Shown here one piece after another: positions 35,800-43,290 of a stretch of DNA of 46,907 nucleotides. The stretch's first letter is position 1; each line of letters begins with the position of its first letter. Location of the stretch: positions 1 to 46,907 of the IMG/VR virus record IMGVR_UViG_3300030099_007399. The stretch is one strand, 5' to 3'. Made by a program: the position numbers and the translations under genes. Below the pieces are notes generated by a model. That model saw only the letters and a list, made by a program, of their open reading frames with translations. It was not told where the DNA came from and searched no databases. The DNA comes from a virus.

Positions 35800-36836
35800 G
35801 ATTCGCTTATGTCGTGCTCTACCATTCTCTTTACCATTTCATTAAACGAAGTTTCTGGAGACCATCCTATTTCAGACTTGGCCTTATTATAATCTCCGTG
35901 CAAAAATTCAACTTCGGCTGGACGATAAAATTCTGGGTCAATAACAACTAAATTTTCCCATTCTTTTATGCCTATGAAATCAAAAGCCATTCTAACAAAA
36001 TCCCTAACGGTTCTGCTTGTACCGGTAGCTATGACATAATCCTCTGCTTGTTCTTGTTGTAACATCATCCACATTGCCTTGACATAATCAGGGGCATATC
36101 CCCAATCTCTGGCCGCATCCAAGTTTCCCAATCGCAGTTTTGGAAAACTTTCCTCTGGGTTCATTACGGAAAGTATATTGTCTGGGTCAGAAGCTGCGTC
36201 AAACGGTTTGTTTTCGCCAGTCATCCAGTTTCTAAATTCAGCGACCCACTTAGTTATTTTCCTGCTTACAAACTTCTCACCCCTTCTTTCGCTTTCATGA
36301 TTAAACAATATACCGCTACAAGCATACATTCCGTAAGCCTCTCTGTAAATTCTAACCTTATGGTGCGATGCTAGTTTTGCTATTGCGTATGGTGACTGCG
36401 GCTCAAATGGGGTGGTTTCTCTTTGATACCCGTCTTGGTCTACAGACTTTCCAAACATTTCTGATGTGCTCGCTTGATAAAATTTAGCATTAAATGCGTG
36501 CCTTCTAACCGATTCAAGTATATTAAGCGGACCCTCAGCATCAACCCTCCATGTATGTAAGGGCTCATTAAAAGATGTGGCTACATGAGACTGTGCGGCA
36601 AGATTGTAAACTTCATCTGGTTGGAAGTCATTAATAATTGAAGACACGCTGATAAAATCAGTAACATCGCCTTCCGTTAGACTAAAATTTTTGTTTTCCT
36701 TCAAGCACTTTAGCCTGCCCGTGTTGTCTATGCTGGCTCGACGAATTACTCCTAAAACCTTATACCCTTTTGAGAGTAAAAGTTCGGATAGATATGAACC
36801 GTCTTGTCCTGTAACACCAAAAATAATTGCTTTCAT
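35769..36836 (-). CDS. gmd: GDP-mannose 4,6-dehydratase
   Basis: A 355-residue enzyme of the extended short-chain dehydrogenase family, converting GDP-mannose to GDP-4-keto-6-deoxymannose, precursor of GDP-fucose and related sugars. The Rossmann motif GVTGQDGSYL is at 7-16, the family's N-terminal IRRASIDNT follows, STSEMFG near 127-133 gives the catalytic Ser/Thr and Glu, and SPYAIAK near 149-155 gives the Tyr and Lys. Length is normal and the gene looks intact. AAGGAAT precedes the ATG. It sits between terminase-related genes, a common place for moron-like insertions. With the glycosyltransferase at 39500-40252 it suggests glycan remodelling. Confidence 0.95.
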   Translation of the reverse strand: MKAIIFGVTGQDGSYLSELLLSKGYKVLGVIRRASIDNTGRLKCLKENKNFSLTEGDVTDFISVSSIINDFQPDEVYNLAAQSHVATSFNEPLHTWRVDAEGPLNILESVRRHAFNAKFYQASTSEMFGKSVDQDGYQRETTPFEPQSPYAIAKLASHHKVRIYREAYGMYACSGILFNHESERRGEKFVSRKITKWVAEFRNWMTGENKPFDAASDPDNILSVMNPEESFPKLRLGNLDAARDWGYAPDYVKAMWMMLQQEQAEDYVIATGTSRTVRDFVRMAFDFIGIKEWENLVVIDPEFYRPAEVEFLHGDYNKAKSEIGWSPETSFNEMVKRMVEHDISESCQKKNTTLI

Positions 36837-36838
36837 TT

Positions 36839-37642
36839 TTATTCCTTTTGCTCTTCTTCAAGTTCTGCTTCTGGCGTGAGCCAAGCCCTGTCAACCTCTC
36901 CATCAGCAAAAACCATTTCTTGCCGCATCTGTCCCTCTTTGGTTTTAGCTGCTTCGTAAACTAGACCTGTCATCCTTCCTTCTGTTTCTCGTAACTTTTG
37001 TTCATCAAGTAACTTAATGAGGGCAAATATATCCTTGCCTGACTCCTCAACAGTTTTTAGTCTCTCGTTTCTTGTTGCTTTTAAATCCTTGAATTTTCCG
37101 TCTTTAGTTTTCTTAATTTCGTTTATCTCTTTGGTATAGGCTTCTGAGGTGCCTCTCAGTTGAACTATGGTACGAAGGGCGTTCGTCATAAAATCAGAAT
37201 CTCGCTCCTCGATATCTTTTTTTCTCTCTTCCGCCAGTTGATTTTCGTAGTCTTTTATTTCTTCTAGTATATTTTTCTTTTGTTCAAGGGCTCGATGAAG
37301 CAATATATCCTCAATTATAACATCCTTCATCATTATCTCGTCAGTCGCAGTAACACCCTGATGAAAAAATTGGGAATAGAGAGAAGCCCAACTGTTTTCA
37401 AAAGTCTCTAGTTCTTCATTAAGCAAGCTCTTTTTAATAGTGACCCAAAAATGTTTTGAATGAAGTTGGGAAATGTAAGACTGAAGCTCATCGTTAGCAT
37501 TTTCTTGAGGGGCTACAGACCTTCTCTGAGAAACAGCTTCAACGCTCCTGCCAAGCTTCTTGGCCATTTCCTCGTCTGTCATGTTTTCTAAATTAGAGTC
37601 TATAAAAGACTTTTCATTTTTGCTGAGCCTTCCTGATTTCAT
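36839..37642 (-). CDS. DNA-binding protein, candidate terminase small subunit
   Basis: A 267-residue protein. Residues 1-45 form a helix-turn-helix of the SANT/homeodomain-like type (LSKNEKSFIDSNLENMTDEE, then MAKKLGRSVEAVSQRR). The rest is long charged coiled coil, ending acidic. DNA-binding N-terminus plus oligomerising coil upstream of TerL is what a small terminase looks like, although three genes separate the two. A related helix-turn-helix is found in the rightward gene at 38479-38703. The start overlaps the sigma gene's stop as TAATG. Confidence 0.5.
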   Translation of the reverse strand: MKSGRLSKNEKSFIDSNLENMTDEEMAKKLGRSVEAVSQRRSVAPQENANDELQSYISQLHSKHFWVTIKKSLLNEELETFENSWASLYSQFFHQGVTATDEIMMKDVIIEDILLHRALEQKKNILEEIKDYENQLAEERKKDIEERDSDFMTNALRTIVQLRGTSEAYTKEINEIKKTKDGKFKDLKATRNERLKTVEESGKDIFALIKLLDEQKLRETEGRMTGLVYEAAKTKEGQMRQEMVFADGEVDRAWLTPEAELEEEQKE

Positions 37643-38250
37643 TAGTTAGAGCCCCAATGCTTTTTTATGATTATCTTTATTTCGTGTATTAAGTTTTCTC
37701 TTCGGCTCTTTGGTATGCTTGCGCCGTCAACAAATTTCCTATAATCAGCTCTAAGACTAACGGGGATATGTTCATTGAGTAGATTTATGATATTGTCGCT
37801 AAAAACTTTCTGCTCTACATCTGGCGTAAATGAAACGCTTTGATTGTATACCTCCTCTACATCAAAGGGCTCCATCAAGCTCCTTTTGGCTAGATTTCTT
37901 TTAATCCATTTTTCATACTTTTTGCAGTCTAGTCGGTTAGGAGAATCATTCTTGCAAAGCTCACAATCGCACACAGGGGGCTCAACTCTACTTAGGCTTT
38001 TTCTTCTCATGTTCAAAAAACGCCATCTTACATGAGTTTTAAGAAAAGTTAGTAGCGCATCCCCTATATTGTCCTGGCATGATTTTTTAAAATTAAAAGA
38101 GGGTAGTGCTTCTATACAGAATATGACACCCTCTTGCTTCATATCTTCAATATCAAAGTATCCAAATTTAAAACTTGGAGATAAATACGCAACGGTTTTA
38201 TCTATTATATCTAAAACCTCTTGTTCAGTCAGTCCTTCTGGTAATTCCAT
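37642..38250 (-). CDS. Phage sigma factor, T4 gp55-like
   Basis: A 202-residue protein. Residues 30-85 look like sigma region 2 (FDIEDMKQEGVIFCIEALPS, then LLTFLKTHVRWRFLNMRRKS), as in gp55-type late sigma factors. A Cys cluster with C94, C96, C99 and C109 follows and could bind zinc. The C-terminus (GASIPKSRRENLIHEIKIII) might be a short second DNA-contact helix. Its start overlaps the 50-residue gene's stop as TAATG. It probably directs RNA polymerase to late promoters such as GTGTATAATAT seen upstream of several structural genes; that link is inference. Confidence 0.65.
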   Translation of the reverse strand: MELPEGLTEQEVLDIIDKTVAYLSPSFKFGYFDIEDMKQEGVIFCIEALPSFNFKKSCQDNIGDALLTFLKTHVRWRFLNMRRKSLSRVEPPVCDCELCKNDSPNRLDCKKYEKWIKRNLAKRSLMEPFDVEEVYNQSVSFTPDVEQKVFSDNIINLLNEHIPVSLRADYRKFVDGASIPKSRRENLIHEIKIIIKKHWGSN

Positions 38251-38402
38251 TATTTATCCGGTGATATAGCGTTTGCCTTAATTATATTTTCCCCGTCTTC
38301 CTTGTCTGGGTCAGGCGTATTAAGCTCCTCTTCAGTTTTTTTCTTGCTTTCTTCAGCTTCTGTAGTGTATAATATTGAAGGGGTAAGTTTTTCTTCGGGC
38401 AT
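38250..38402 (-). CDS. Small acidic protein, first gene of the leftward block
   Basis: A 50-residue Glu/Lys/Asp-rich protein, MPEEKLTPSILYTTEAEESK at the N-terminus and ending AISPDK. A clear GGAGG is 7 bases before the ATG at 38402, and the stop overlaps the sigma factor's ATG as TAATG. It is the first gene after the leftward promoter at 38434-38462. Function unknown; it could be a small regulator. Confidence 0.7.
   Translation of the reverse strand: MPEEKLTPSILYTTEAEESKKKTEEELNTPDPDKEDGENIIKANAISPDK
38365..38375 (+). promoter_or_regulatory. Rightward copy of the late promoter motif
   Basis: Reads TAGTGTATAATATTG on the plus strand, inside the 50-residue gene. It is about 100 bases before the rightward block start. 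Same core as the leftward motifs, no -35. Confidence 0.4.
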
Positions 38403-38433
38403 TTTGGGCCTCCTAAATAAAAGTGGACATTAT

Positions 38434-38462
38434 ATTATACCCTAAAAATGCAAAAAAGTCAA
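38434..38462 (-). promoter_or_regulatory. Sigma70-type promoter for the leftward late block
   Basis: Leftward strand: TTGACT, 17-base spacer, TATAAT. Predicted start near 38427, about 25 bases before the first ATG at 38402. Host-type consensus suggests early or middle expression of the sigma factor gene. Confidence 0.8.
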
Positions 38463-38478
38463 TAAAATGAGGAAAATT

Positions 38479-38703
38479 ATGAATCAGGTATGGAGTGAAG
38501 CGGAAAAGCAATTTATTAGAGATTCCGCTGGTAAGTTGACAGATGAAGTCGGAGCGATAGAATTAAGTAAGGTTTGTGGTAGAATCATTACTGTTAATGC
38601 TTGGAGAAAGCAGAGACAAAAGATGGGAATAAAAAAGAACCCTGGTAGAGGGGTTTGTTCTCTCAAAGAAAGCGAGGCTGAGGAATGTGGAGGTTCATCC
38701 TAG
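38479..38703 (+). CDS. Small helix-turn-helix DNA-binding protein
   Basis: A 74-residue protein. Start MNQVWSEAEKQFIRDSAG at 38479 (GAGGAAAATT upstream); an in-frame ATG at 38467 is possible. A helix, then TDEVGAIELSKVCGRIITVN and AWRKQRQKMG, similar in outline to the N-terminus of the leftward DNA-binding protein at 36839-37642. The tail is Cys-containing (VCSLKESEAEECGGSS). Likely a regulator of the divergent region. Overlaps the next gene's start by 19 bases. Confidence 0.55.
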   Translation: MNQVWSEAEKQFIRDSAGKLTDEVGAIELSKVCGRIITVNAWRKQRQKMGIKKNPGRGVCSLKESEAEECGGSS

Positions 38704-39182
38704 AGGTAATTGTATTTAGTCTTATATCCATGTTATGCTTTAGTGTATTTGGTCAGAATTGGCAAGATGAAGAGCATGTGTGGGATGAGGAGCGGCAGGA
38801 ATGGGTGGTACAAAACAGAGCACAAGGTAGAATAGCCGAAGATGGACCAGTTGGTGGTTTTTTAGCAAATGAGGCGAGGCCATACTATGGTCAGCCTTGG
38901 GAAAGATATTTGTCTAAGAATGTAAAGTATGGTAGAAGAGATGCTACTCCCTGGGAGCTTTCTGAGGCTAAAAGAAAACTTTGGGCTAAAGAGATGATGG
39001 TATATAGGTCTATGGAAAGGGCGCAGGAAAGGCGTCGAATAATGGCTTATAGAAAATCTACTGGCTGGTATGCGGCAAGGCGCTCTGGTGGTTATAACCC
39101 AGCTTATAATGGAATGCTGATGATGCATATGCAATCTGTAAATAACTATGTTAATGGAGGAAGATATGGTGGTGGGTATTAA
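38685..39182 (+). CDS. Secreted Tyr/Arg-rich protein
   Basis: A 165-residue protein with an N-terminal signal-like segment (WRFILEVIVFSLISMLCFSV then FGQ, residues 2-24). The mature part is rich in Arg, Tyr, Trp and Gly (GWYAARRSGGYNPAYNG; VNGGRYGGGY). The first residues overlap the upstream gene. No family recognised. The secreted, aromatic-basic composition is unusual for a phage protein and is shared in part by its neighbour at 39166-39510. Might act on the cell envelope or late in lysis; that is a guess. Confidence 0.6.
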   Translation: MWRFILEVIVFSLISMLCFSVFGQNWQDEEHVWDEERQEWVVQNRAQGRIAEDGPVGGFLANEARPYYGQPWERYLSKNVKYGRRDATPWELSEAKRKLWAKEMMVYRSMERAQERRRIMAYRKSTGWYAARRSGGYNPAYNGMLMMHMQSVNNYVNGGRYGGGY

Positions 39183-39510
39183 ATATTTTGTTTTTATTAT
39201 CTTTGTAGCTAATTCGTATTTAAATCCAACTTTAGTGTTTGCTGAAAACAGACCAAGACCTAATGTAATAACTGGTGGAAATCCAGCAAAAAAGAACGTT
39301 CCTTGGCCGAAAGATACTTCTGCAAATAAGTACTACAAGCAGAGAAACGAATCTACATATTATAAAAGAGCGGCGCAAAAAAATGCCTATTACGGAAATG
39401 TTTATCATGACCCTTACTGTGCTGCACATAGAAGAGGGTTTTATGGTGTAAAAATTCAGTACAAAGAATATAGAGCGGCAGTTTATGGGTTTATGAATAA
39501 TGGGGATTAG
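39166..39510 (+). CDS. Small secreted Tyr/Arg-rich protein
   Basis: A 114-residue protein. The start at 39166 (MVVGIKYFVFIIFVANSYLN) is chosen because GGAGG lies 5 bases upstream, giving a clean signal peptide ending near VFAEN; earlier in-frame ATGs at 39148 and 39154 lack it. The mature part is Tyr/Lys/Arg/Asn-rich (TSANKYYKQRNESTYYKR; NAYYGNVYHDPYCAAHRR). It overlaps both neighbours. No family recognised. It pairs with the preceding secreted gene by composition. Confidence 0.55.
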   Translation: MVVGIKYFVFIIFVANSYLNPTLVFAENRPRPNVITGGNPAKKNVPWPKDTSANKYYKQRNESTYYKRAAQKNAYYGNVYHDPYCAAHRRGFYGVKIQYKEYRAAVYGFMNNGD

Positions 39511-40252
39511 CCTATTGTGTGCGGTTAAAAACCGTACCGAGCATCTATTACGGTCGTATAAAAGTTGGCTCGATTGTGATTGCGTTGATGAAGTAGTCAT
39601 AGTTGATTGGGGAAGCGATATCCCCATATCTGAAAAGCTTGAAAAAAATAAGAAATTAAAAATAGTCCAGGTAAATAAGCATCATACCCGGTACTGGACT
39701 TTCAGTCAGGCTTATAACACAGCGGCGAGATTTGCCTCGTGTGATTATTATCTAATAATGAACGCTGACGAAATTATAGTCTCCTCTGAGGAGATATGTT
39801 CTCTAGAGCCACCAGATACATTTTTTTATGAGGGTACTAATTGGGATTCTCCCAGCGCTCATGGTGTATATTTCTTATATATATCAAAAGAAATTTTTTG
39901 GAAAGTCAATGGATATCATGAGGATATGATAGGGTATGGATATGATGACGTTGACTTTAAATATAGATTGGGGCAAGCTGGCTTTAAACCAAGAATTTCC
40001 TCGGTTAAAATAGAACACATAAAGCATGAATCATCTCATAAAACTAGAGACCACAAAATGAACTATATCGTTGGTTGGTCGCAGCCTTGGAGCGCTTGTG
40101 AAAGGCTAATAGGGCTGAGACACGAAGAAAAAGATGGGGTGATTATGTGCGATATAGATGATATAGATATAATAAGTAAGCAGAGAATGCTGCATAGGGA
40201 GGGCATAGCAAGAGCCCATTCTAGGCGTTCTTTAGACGATTTTGGTGTATAA
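39500..40252 (+). CDS. Glycosyltransferase, GT-A / galactosyltransferase-like
   Basis: A 250-residue soluble enzyme. N-terminal GT-A fold: LLCAVKNRTEHLLRSYKSWL then VVIVDWGSD (32-40), an N-A-D metal-binding variant of DXD at 88-90, and the C-terminal signature FWKVNGYHEDMIGYGYDD (133-150) with VDFKYRL, as in N-terminal galactosyltransferase-type families. Near-normal length for such an enzyme. It uses a nucleotide-sugar; the phage gmd gene makes GDP-deoxysugar precursor. Possible targets are phage virion protein, phage DNA or host glycan. Overlaps the upstream gene by 11 bases. Confidence 0.75.
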   Translation: MGISLLCAVKNRTEHLLRSYKSWLDCDCVDEVVIVDWGSDIPISEKLEKNKKLKIVQVNKHHTRYWTFSQAYNTAARFASCDYYLIMNADEIIVSSEEICSLEPPDTFFYEGTNWDSPSAHGVYFLYISKEIFWKVNGYHEDMIGYGYDDVDFKYRLGQAGFKPRISSVKIEHIKHESSHKTRDHKMNYIVGWSQPWSACERLIGLRHEEKDGVIMCDIDDIDIISKQRMLHREGIARAHSRRSLDDFGV

Positions 40253-40261
40253 GGAGATATC

Positions 40262-41623
40262 ATGCCACTACCAAAAAGAGAAAAAAACGAACAGGCCCGT
40301 GAGTTCATGGGCAGATGCATGGCCTCAAATGTCATGAAGGAAGAATATCCCGACCAAAAGCAGCGAGTGGCTGTATGTACCTCTCAGTCTAGGTCTGAAG
40401 CAAATAAGTCAAATCTTGGACAAATGGTTCAAGAAGAGCTTGTTTACGCTGAATATTTGTCAGACGCAGAATGTGGATGTGGAGAGGTCGAAGAGCTTAC
40501 CGAATCTAACTTTGTAGTTCCTAATGAAGAGGACTATGAGGATTTTGGAGAAGATGTTGAGGAAATTGATTTCGCCAGCCTTTGGGAAAACATTCGAAAA
40601 AAGAAAGAGCGAGAGGGAAAGAATTATAAGCCAGCAAAAAAGGGAGACAAAGACAGGCCTAAAAAAGACGCTTGGGATAGAGCCAAGGCTGATTCTGTTG
40701 ACTTGCTTGTAAAGCCTGGGGAAGATTACGTTATAAAACAAGACGTAGAAAAGTATCTTAGGGGATTACTGGTAGCAATAAACGAAGATAGTAGCTATGA
40801 GATTGCTTATTGGTATGATAAGCTAGAGCCTTACCCGATTGAAGTAATTATAGACGGAAAGTCTGTAGCTGAAGACGCAAAGATAATAAAGTTAAACTTT
40901 CACCCAGAAATAGACAAGGCTGACGCTTTACAGTACGGAAAGCCTAAAAAGAACGACCCAAGAAAAACACCAGCCAAGCCGTCTGAAAGAAAAAAGGGCT
41001 CTAAAAAGAACAAACCAAAAAGCGCATCAAAGCCTAATAAGTCTATTAAGTTCGGTAAAAATACAACCGAGCGATTAAGAAAGATGATGACGGAGCACAA
41101 TAAAAAGGGCAAGGGCTCTAAGGCAAGTATGGGGGCTTTAAAAGCCGTATACAGAAGAGGGGCAGGGGCGTTCTCAACCAGCCATGCACCTAAAATGAGT
41201 AGAGATGGATGGGCTATGGCTAGAGTAAAAGCGTTTCTTTATCTTTTAAGAAATGGTCGCCCGTCTAATCCTAACTATAAGCAAGACAATGATTTGCTTC
41301 CAAAGGGCCATCCAAAGAAAAGCTCAAAGGCTGATGCGTCATTTATTAGGTATCAACTTGGATTTGAAATAGCTGATGCGGCTAAATACAAGGGCAGGAC
41401 TGTGAAGTTGAATAAGCCCTTTCTAACTCCTGGTGGACCTAAAAAGCGTTCTGTCTATGTAAAGAACGAAAAAGGGAATGTAGTCAAGGTTAATTTTGGC
41501 GACCCTAATATGAAAATCAAAAAGAGTAATCCTGAGAGAAGAAGAAACTTTCGGGCAAGGCATAACTGTGATAATCCAGGCCCTAAATGGAAAGCGAGAT
41601 ATTGGTCGTGCAAGGCTTGGTAA
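40262..41623 (+). CDS. Modular phage protein with Cys-rich ends
   Basis: A 453-residue protein with AAGGAG before the ATG. Residues 1-45 carry a recurrent phage module (EFMGRCMASNVMKEEYPDQK then QRVAVCTSQS). Residues 60-150 are acidic then Lys-rich. Residues about 270-350 (KMMTEHNKKGKGSKASMGAL then AVYRRGAGAFSTS...GWAMARVKAFLYLL) resemble DUF5824-type sequences, from memory. The C-terminal 75 residues (GGPKKRSVYVKNEKGNVV, then NFRARHNCDNPGPKWKARYW) form another Cys-containing module often met in phage proteins. No catalytic role known. It may be a virion or head-associated protein. Confidence 0.6.
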   Translation: MPLPKREKNEQAREFMGRCMASNVMKEEYPDQKQRVAVCTSQSRSEANKSNLGQMVQEELVYAEYLSDAECGCGEVEELTESNFVVPNEEDYEDFGEDVEEIDFASLWENIRKKKEREGKNYKPAKKGDKDRPKKDAWDRAKADSVDLLVKPGEDYVIKQDVEKYLRGLLVAINEDSSYEIAYWYDKLEPYPIEVIIDGKSVAEDAKIIKLNFHPEIDKADALQYGKPKKNDPRKTPAKPSERKKGSKKNKPKSASKPNKSIKFGKNTTERLRKMMTEHNKKGKGSKASMGALKAVYRRGAGAFSTSHAPKMSRDGWAMARVKAFLYLLRNGRPSNPNYKQDNDLLPKGHPKKSSKADASFIRYQLGFEIADAAKYKGRTVKLNKPFLTPGGPKKRSVYVKNEKGNVVKVNFGDPNMKIKKSNPERRRNFRARHNCDNPGPKWKARYWSCKAW

Positions 41624-41847
41624 AAATAATAATAATCTTTTTAATTGCCATGGCTTGTTCTTGCGCAACGGCACAAGACAGGAGAACAAATCCATACAAG
41701 TCAGAAAAGGTATATCAGAGAAGACAAAGAATAGTAAGAAATGGAAATATAAATAATTTTTATAGACGGCCTATTAATATTCAATGGGTTTTAATTAACG
41801 GTCGGGCTGAAATGGTAATTTTGTTTAATAGAAACCAGGGGGGTTAA
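41617..41847 (+). CDS. Small secreted protein
   Basis: A 76-residue protein if started at TTG 41617 (MVKIIIIFLIAMACSCATAQ), giving a compact signal peptide with an ATA|Q cleavage site; an ATG start at 41587 would add ten residues. The mature part is Arg/Asn-rich (DRRTNPYKSEKVYQRRQR). It overlaps the preceding gene's stop. No family recognised; the Cys in the signal is not a good lipobox. Could be a lysis accessory or periplasmic factor. Confidence 0.45.
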   Translation: MVKIIIIFLIAMACSCATAQDRRTNPYKSEKVYQRRQRIVRNGNINNFYRRPINIQWVLINGRAEMVILFNRNQGG

Positions 41848-41848
41848 A

Positions 41849-42301
41849 ATGGCATCAACAATCACACCTTCAACCTTGACCATCACTATAGCTGAGGCTA
41901 TAACTCTTGGTGGAAATGCTTATAACTCTACGGTGGTGAAAACAATTGATAGCATAGGGAATGTGTCGAAAAGAATATTTACCCTAAACGCAACGTCTAC
42001 TCATACATTGGCAGAGTTTGCAAGCTCGACAACGAACGATAAGTTTGATTTGGATGACACGAAATATATAAGGGTAACTAATCTAGACGATGCGGCAAAT
42101 CTTGTTTTAACGCACGCAGGCGCCTCTGTAGCGGCTGGTGTAAGGCTTGGCCCTGGTTCAAGCCACATATTATTTGACCATAATATAAATGGCGCGGCCT
42201 CGTCTTCTGCGCTTACATCTTATGTGGATTTGGCAAATCTTCTAATTCGTAATAATGAGAGTTCTGCGGTAGACGTAGAGATGGTTATAGCAACTTTATA
42301 G
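41849..42301 (+). CDS. Probable minor structural beta protein
   Basis: A 150-residue Thr/Ala/Asn-rich protein with alternating strands (STLTITIAEAITLGGNAY; KYIRVTNLDDAANLVLTHAG; VRLGPGSSHILFDH), the look of a small virion decoration or fibre-tip sandwich. GGGGGG precedes the ATG. It is transcribed rightward, apart from the main structural block, so the role is uncertain. Confidence 0.5.
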   Translation: MASTITPSTLTITIAEAITLGGNAYNSTVVKTIDSIGNVSKRIFTLNATSTHTLAEFASSTTNDKFDLDDTKYIRVTNLDDAANLVLTHAGASVAAGVRLGPGSSHILFDHNINGAASSSALTSYVDLANLLIRNNESSAVDVEMVIATL

Positions 42302-42332
42302 GATAATTAGATAGGGACATTGGAATAATATA

Positions 42333-42668
42333 ATGTCTCCTGAAGAGATTTCAGCAAAATATCATAACTTAAGGTATGCCGTTCTAAGTATCTGTGACTG
42401 CATAGAGTCTTGTTCAGTGAAAAAAGTTGTAGAAGAGAAATATCTCCCTATGTTAGACGATTATAACGATAGGTTGACCCAAATTAAAAAAGAGCTTGCC
42501 AAGGAAATGTCTGACAAGAAAAAGCAAAAAGATAGGTGGGCTGATAAGATAAATAAGCTCTGTGCGGATGCTGCCTGCGATGAGACTATTTCTGATGAAT
42601 TGAGAGAAAGGATTATTGAGAAATTAAAGGAGCTAGCAGAAGGTGTTAAGGGGCATGAAGATTCTTAA
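42333..42668 (+). CDS. Small coiled-coil protein
   Basis: A 111-residue charged, helical protein with a central Lys-rich coil (KKELAKEMSDKKKQKDRW) and scattered Cys. No family recognised. It overlaps the next gene's start by 14 bases. GGAATAATATA lies upstream of the ATG. Confidence 0.5.
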   Translation: MSPEEISAKYHNLRYAVLSICDCIESCSVKKVVEEKYLPMLDDYNDRLTQIKKELAKEMSDKKKQKDRWADKINKLCADAACDETISDELRERIIEKLKELAEGVKGHEDS

Positions 42669-42918
42669 ATCACTATTAATGTTTGTTGTGCTGGCTCACT
42701 CTATTATAATATTTCTAAACATGGCGGCTTTCTTTATAGCGCCATTTGAAACTGCGTGGTACATCTGGGTACCAATATGTACAATGGTTGGGAGAACACT
42801 GTCTGCCAGTGGTAGGTGTCCTCTGACGATTCTTGAGAATAAAATAAGAGAAAGAATAGGTATGAAACCAATAAAAGGTTTTGTGTATCATTACTTCTAT
42901 CCTCATTTTCTTAAATAA
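42655..42918 (+). CDS. DUF2784-like small membrane protein
   Basis: An 87-residue protein. Start MKILKSLLMFVVLAHSIIIF at 42655 with AAGGGG upstream. Two hydrophobic helices (about 5-30 and 35-55), then the motif CPLTILENKIRERIG and FVYHYFYPHF, which match DUF2784 proteins as I recall them. Function unknown in that family. Followed by a probable terminator. Confidence 0.6.
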   Translation: MKILKSLLMFVVLAHSIIIFLNMAAFFIAPFETAWYIWVPICTMVGRTLSASGRCPLTILENKIRERIGMKPIKGFVYHYFYPHFLK

Positions 42919-42922
42919 AAGT

Positions 42923-42957
42923 TGTCGTTTCGTTTCTAGCGACGCTTGCTTTTTTTT
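42923..42957 (+). terminator. Probable terminator of the rightward block
   Basis: GTCG, a loop, CGAC with weak flanking pairs, then TTTTTTTT. It lies just after the last gene of the block. The stem is short, so moderate confidence. Confidence 0.5.
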
Positions 42958-43005
42958 GACCACCTCAGGTTTTTTCGCTACGATGAAGCAATGTGCTCAT
43001 TTTAT

Positions 43006-43085
43006 ATAAACCCCTAGCTGCAAACGACTTAGATGCTGTGGGGTCGGCCCGCGTCGACGTAACTCTTTGCGCAGTAAGCACTTAC
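43006..43085 (+). repeat. Paired 27-bp repeat element E1
   Basis: Two copies of the 27-bp repeat (43006-43032 and 43059-43085) with a 26-bp GC-rich spacer; starts are 53 bp apart. Each ends in (C/G)ACTTA(G/C). It is followed by AACTATTTTGACTTTTTTTT, which also follows element E4. Confidence 0.8.
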
Positions 43086-43126
43086 AACTATTTTGACTTT
43101 TTTTTGCTTTTTTGGTGAAATAGGGC

Positions 43127-43155
43127 TTGTAATTCCCAAACCATTCGATTAAAAT
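43127..43155 (+). promoter_or_regulatory. Promoter P1 for a leaderless mini-gene
   Basis: TTGTAA, 17-base spacer, TAAAAT. Only 6 bases separate TAAAAT and the ATG at 43162, so the mRNA would begin at or near the start codon. Shares CAAACCA-x-TCGA-x-TAAAATA with P2. Confidence 0.6.
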
Positions 43156-43161
43156 ATATGT

Positions 43162-43287
43162 ATGAAAAATGAGAAAAAAACAAAAAACTACTCAAGAACA
43201 CAGCCCCAAAATGCCGATAATAATAATATGAGAAAAAATGAAAAAAATACTCTGACCCCTCTTGTACTATTCAAACCAATCGAATAA
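43162..43287 (+). CDS. Putative leaderless mini-protein
   Basis: A 41-residue ORF, MKNEKKTKNYSRTQPQNADN at the N-terminus, Asn/Lys-rich. There is no ribosome site and it starts 6 bases after a -10 box. The stop overlaps the -10 of promoter P2. Coding status rests on promoter position only. Confidence 0.4.
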   Translation: MKNEKKTKNYSRTQPQNADNNNMRKNEKNTLTPLVLFKPIE

Positions 43288-43290
43288 AAT
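43262..43290 (+). promoter_or_regulatory. Promoter P2 before cassette 1
   Basis: TTGTAC, 17-base spacer, TAAAAT, related to P1 over about 25 bases. Predicted start near 43297, giving a leader of about 125 bases for the 54-residue protein. Confidence 0.65.

Noticed and set aside
40242-40258. GGTGTATAAGGAG as another late promoter
   Set aside because: It is the end of the glycosyltransferase gene plus the next ribosome site, and lacks the TAATAT end of the motif.
43006-43085. Possible CRISPR array (27-bp repeats with 26-bp spacers)
   Set aside because: Only two or three repeats per cluster, the spacers resemble each other and are GC-rich, and no cas genes are present.
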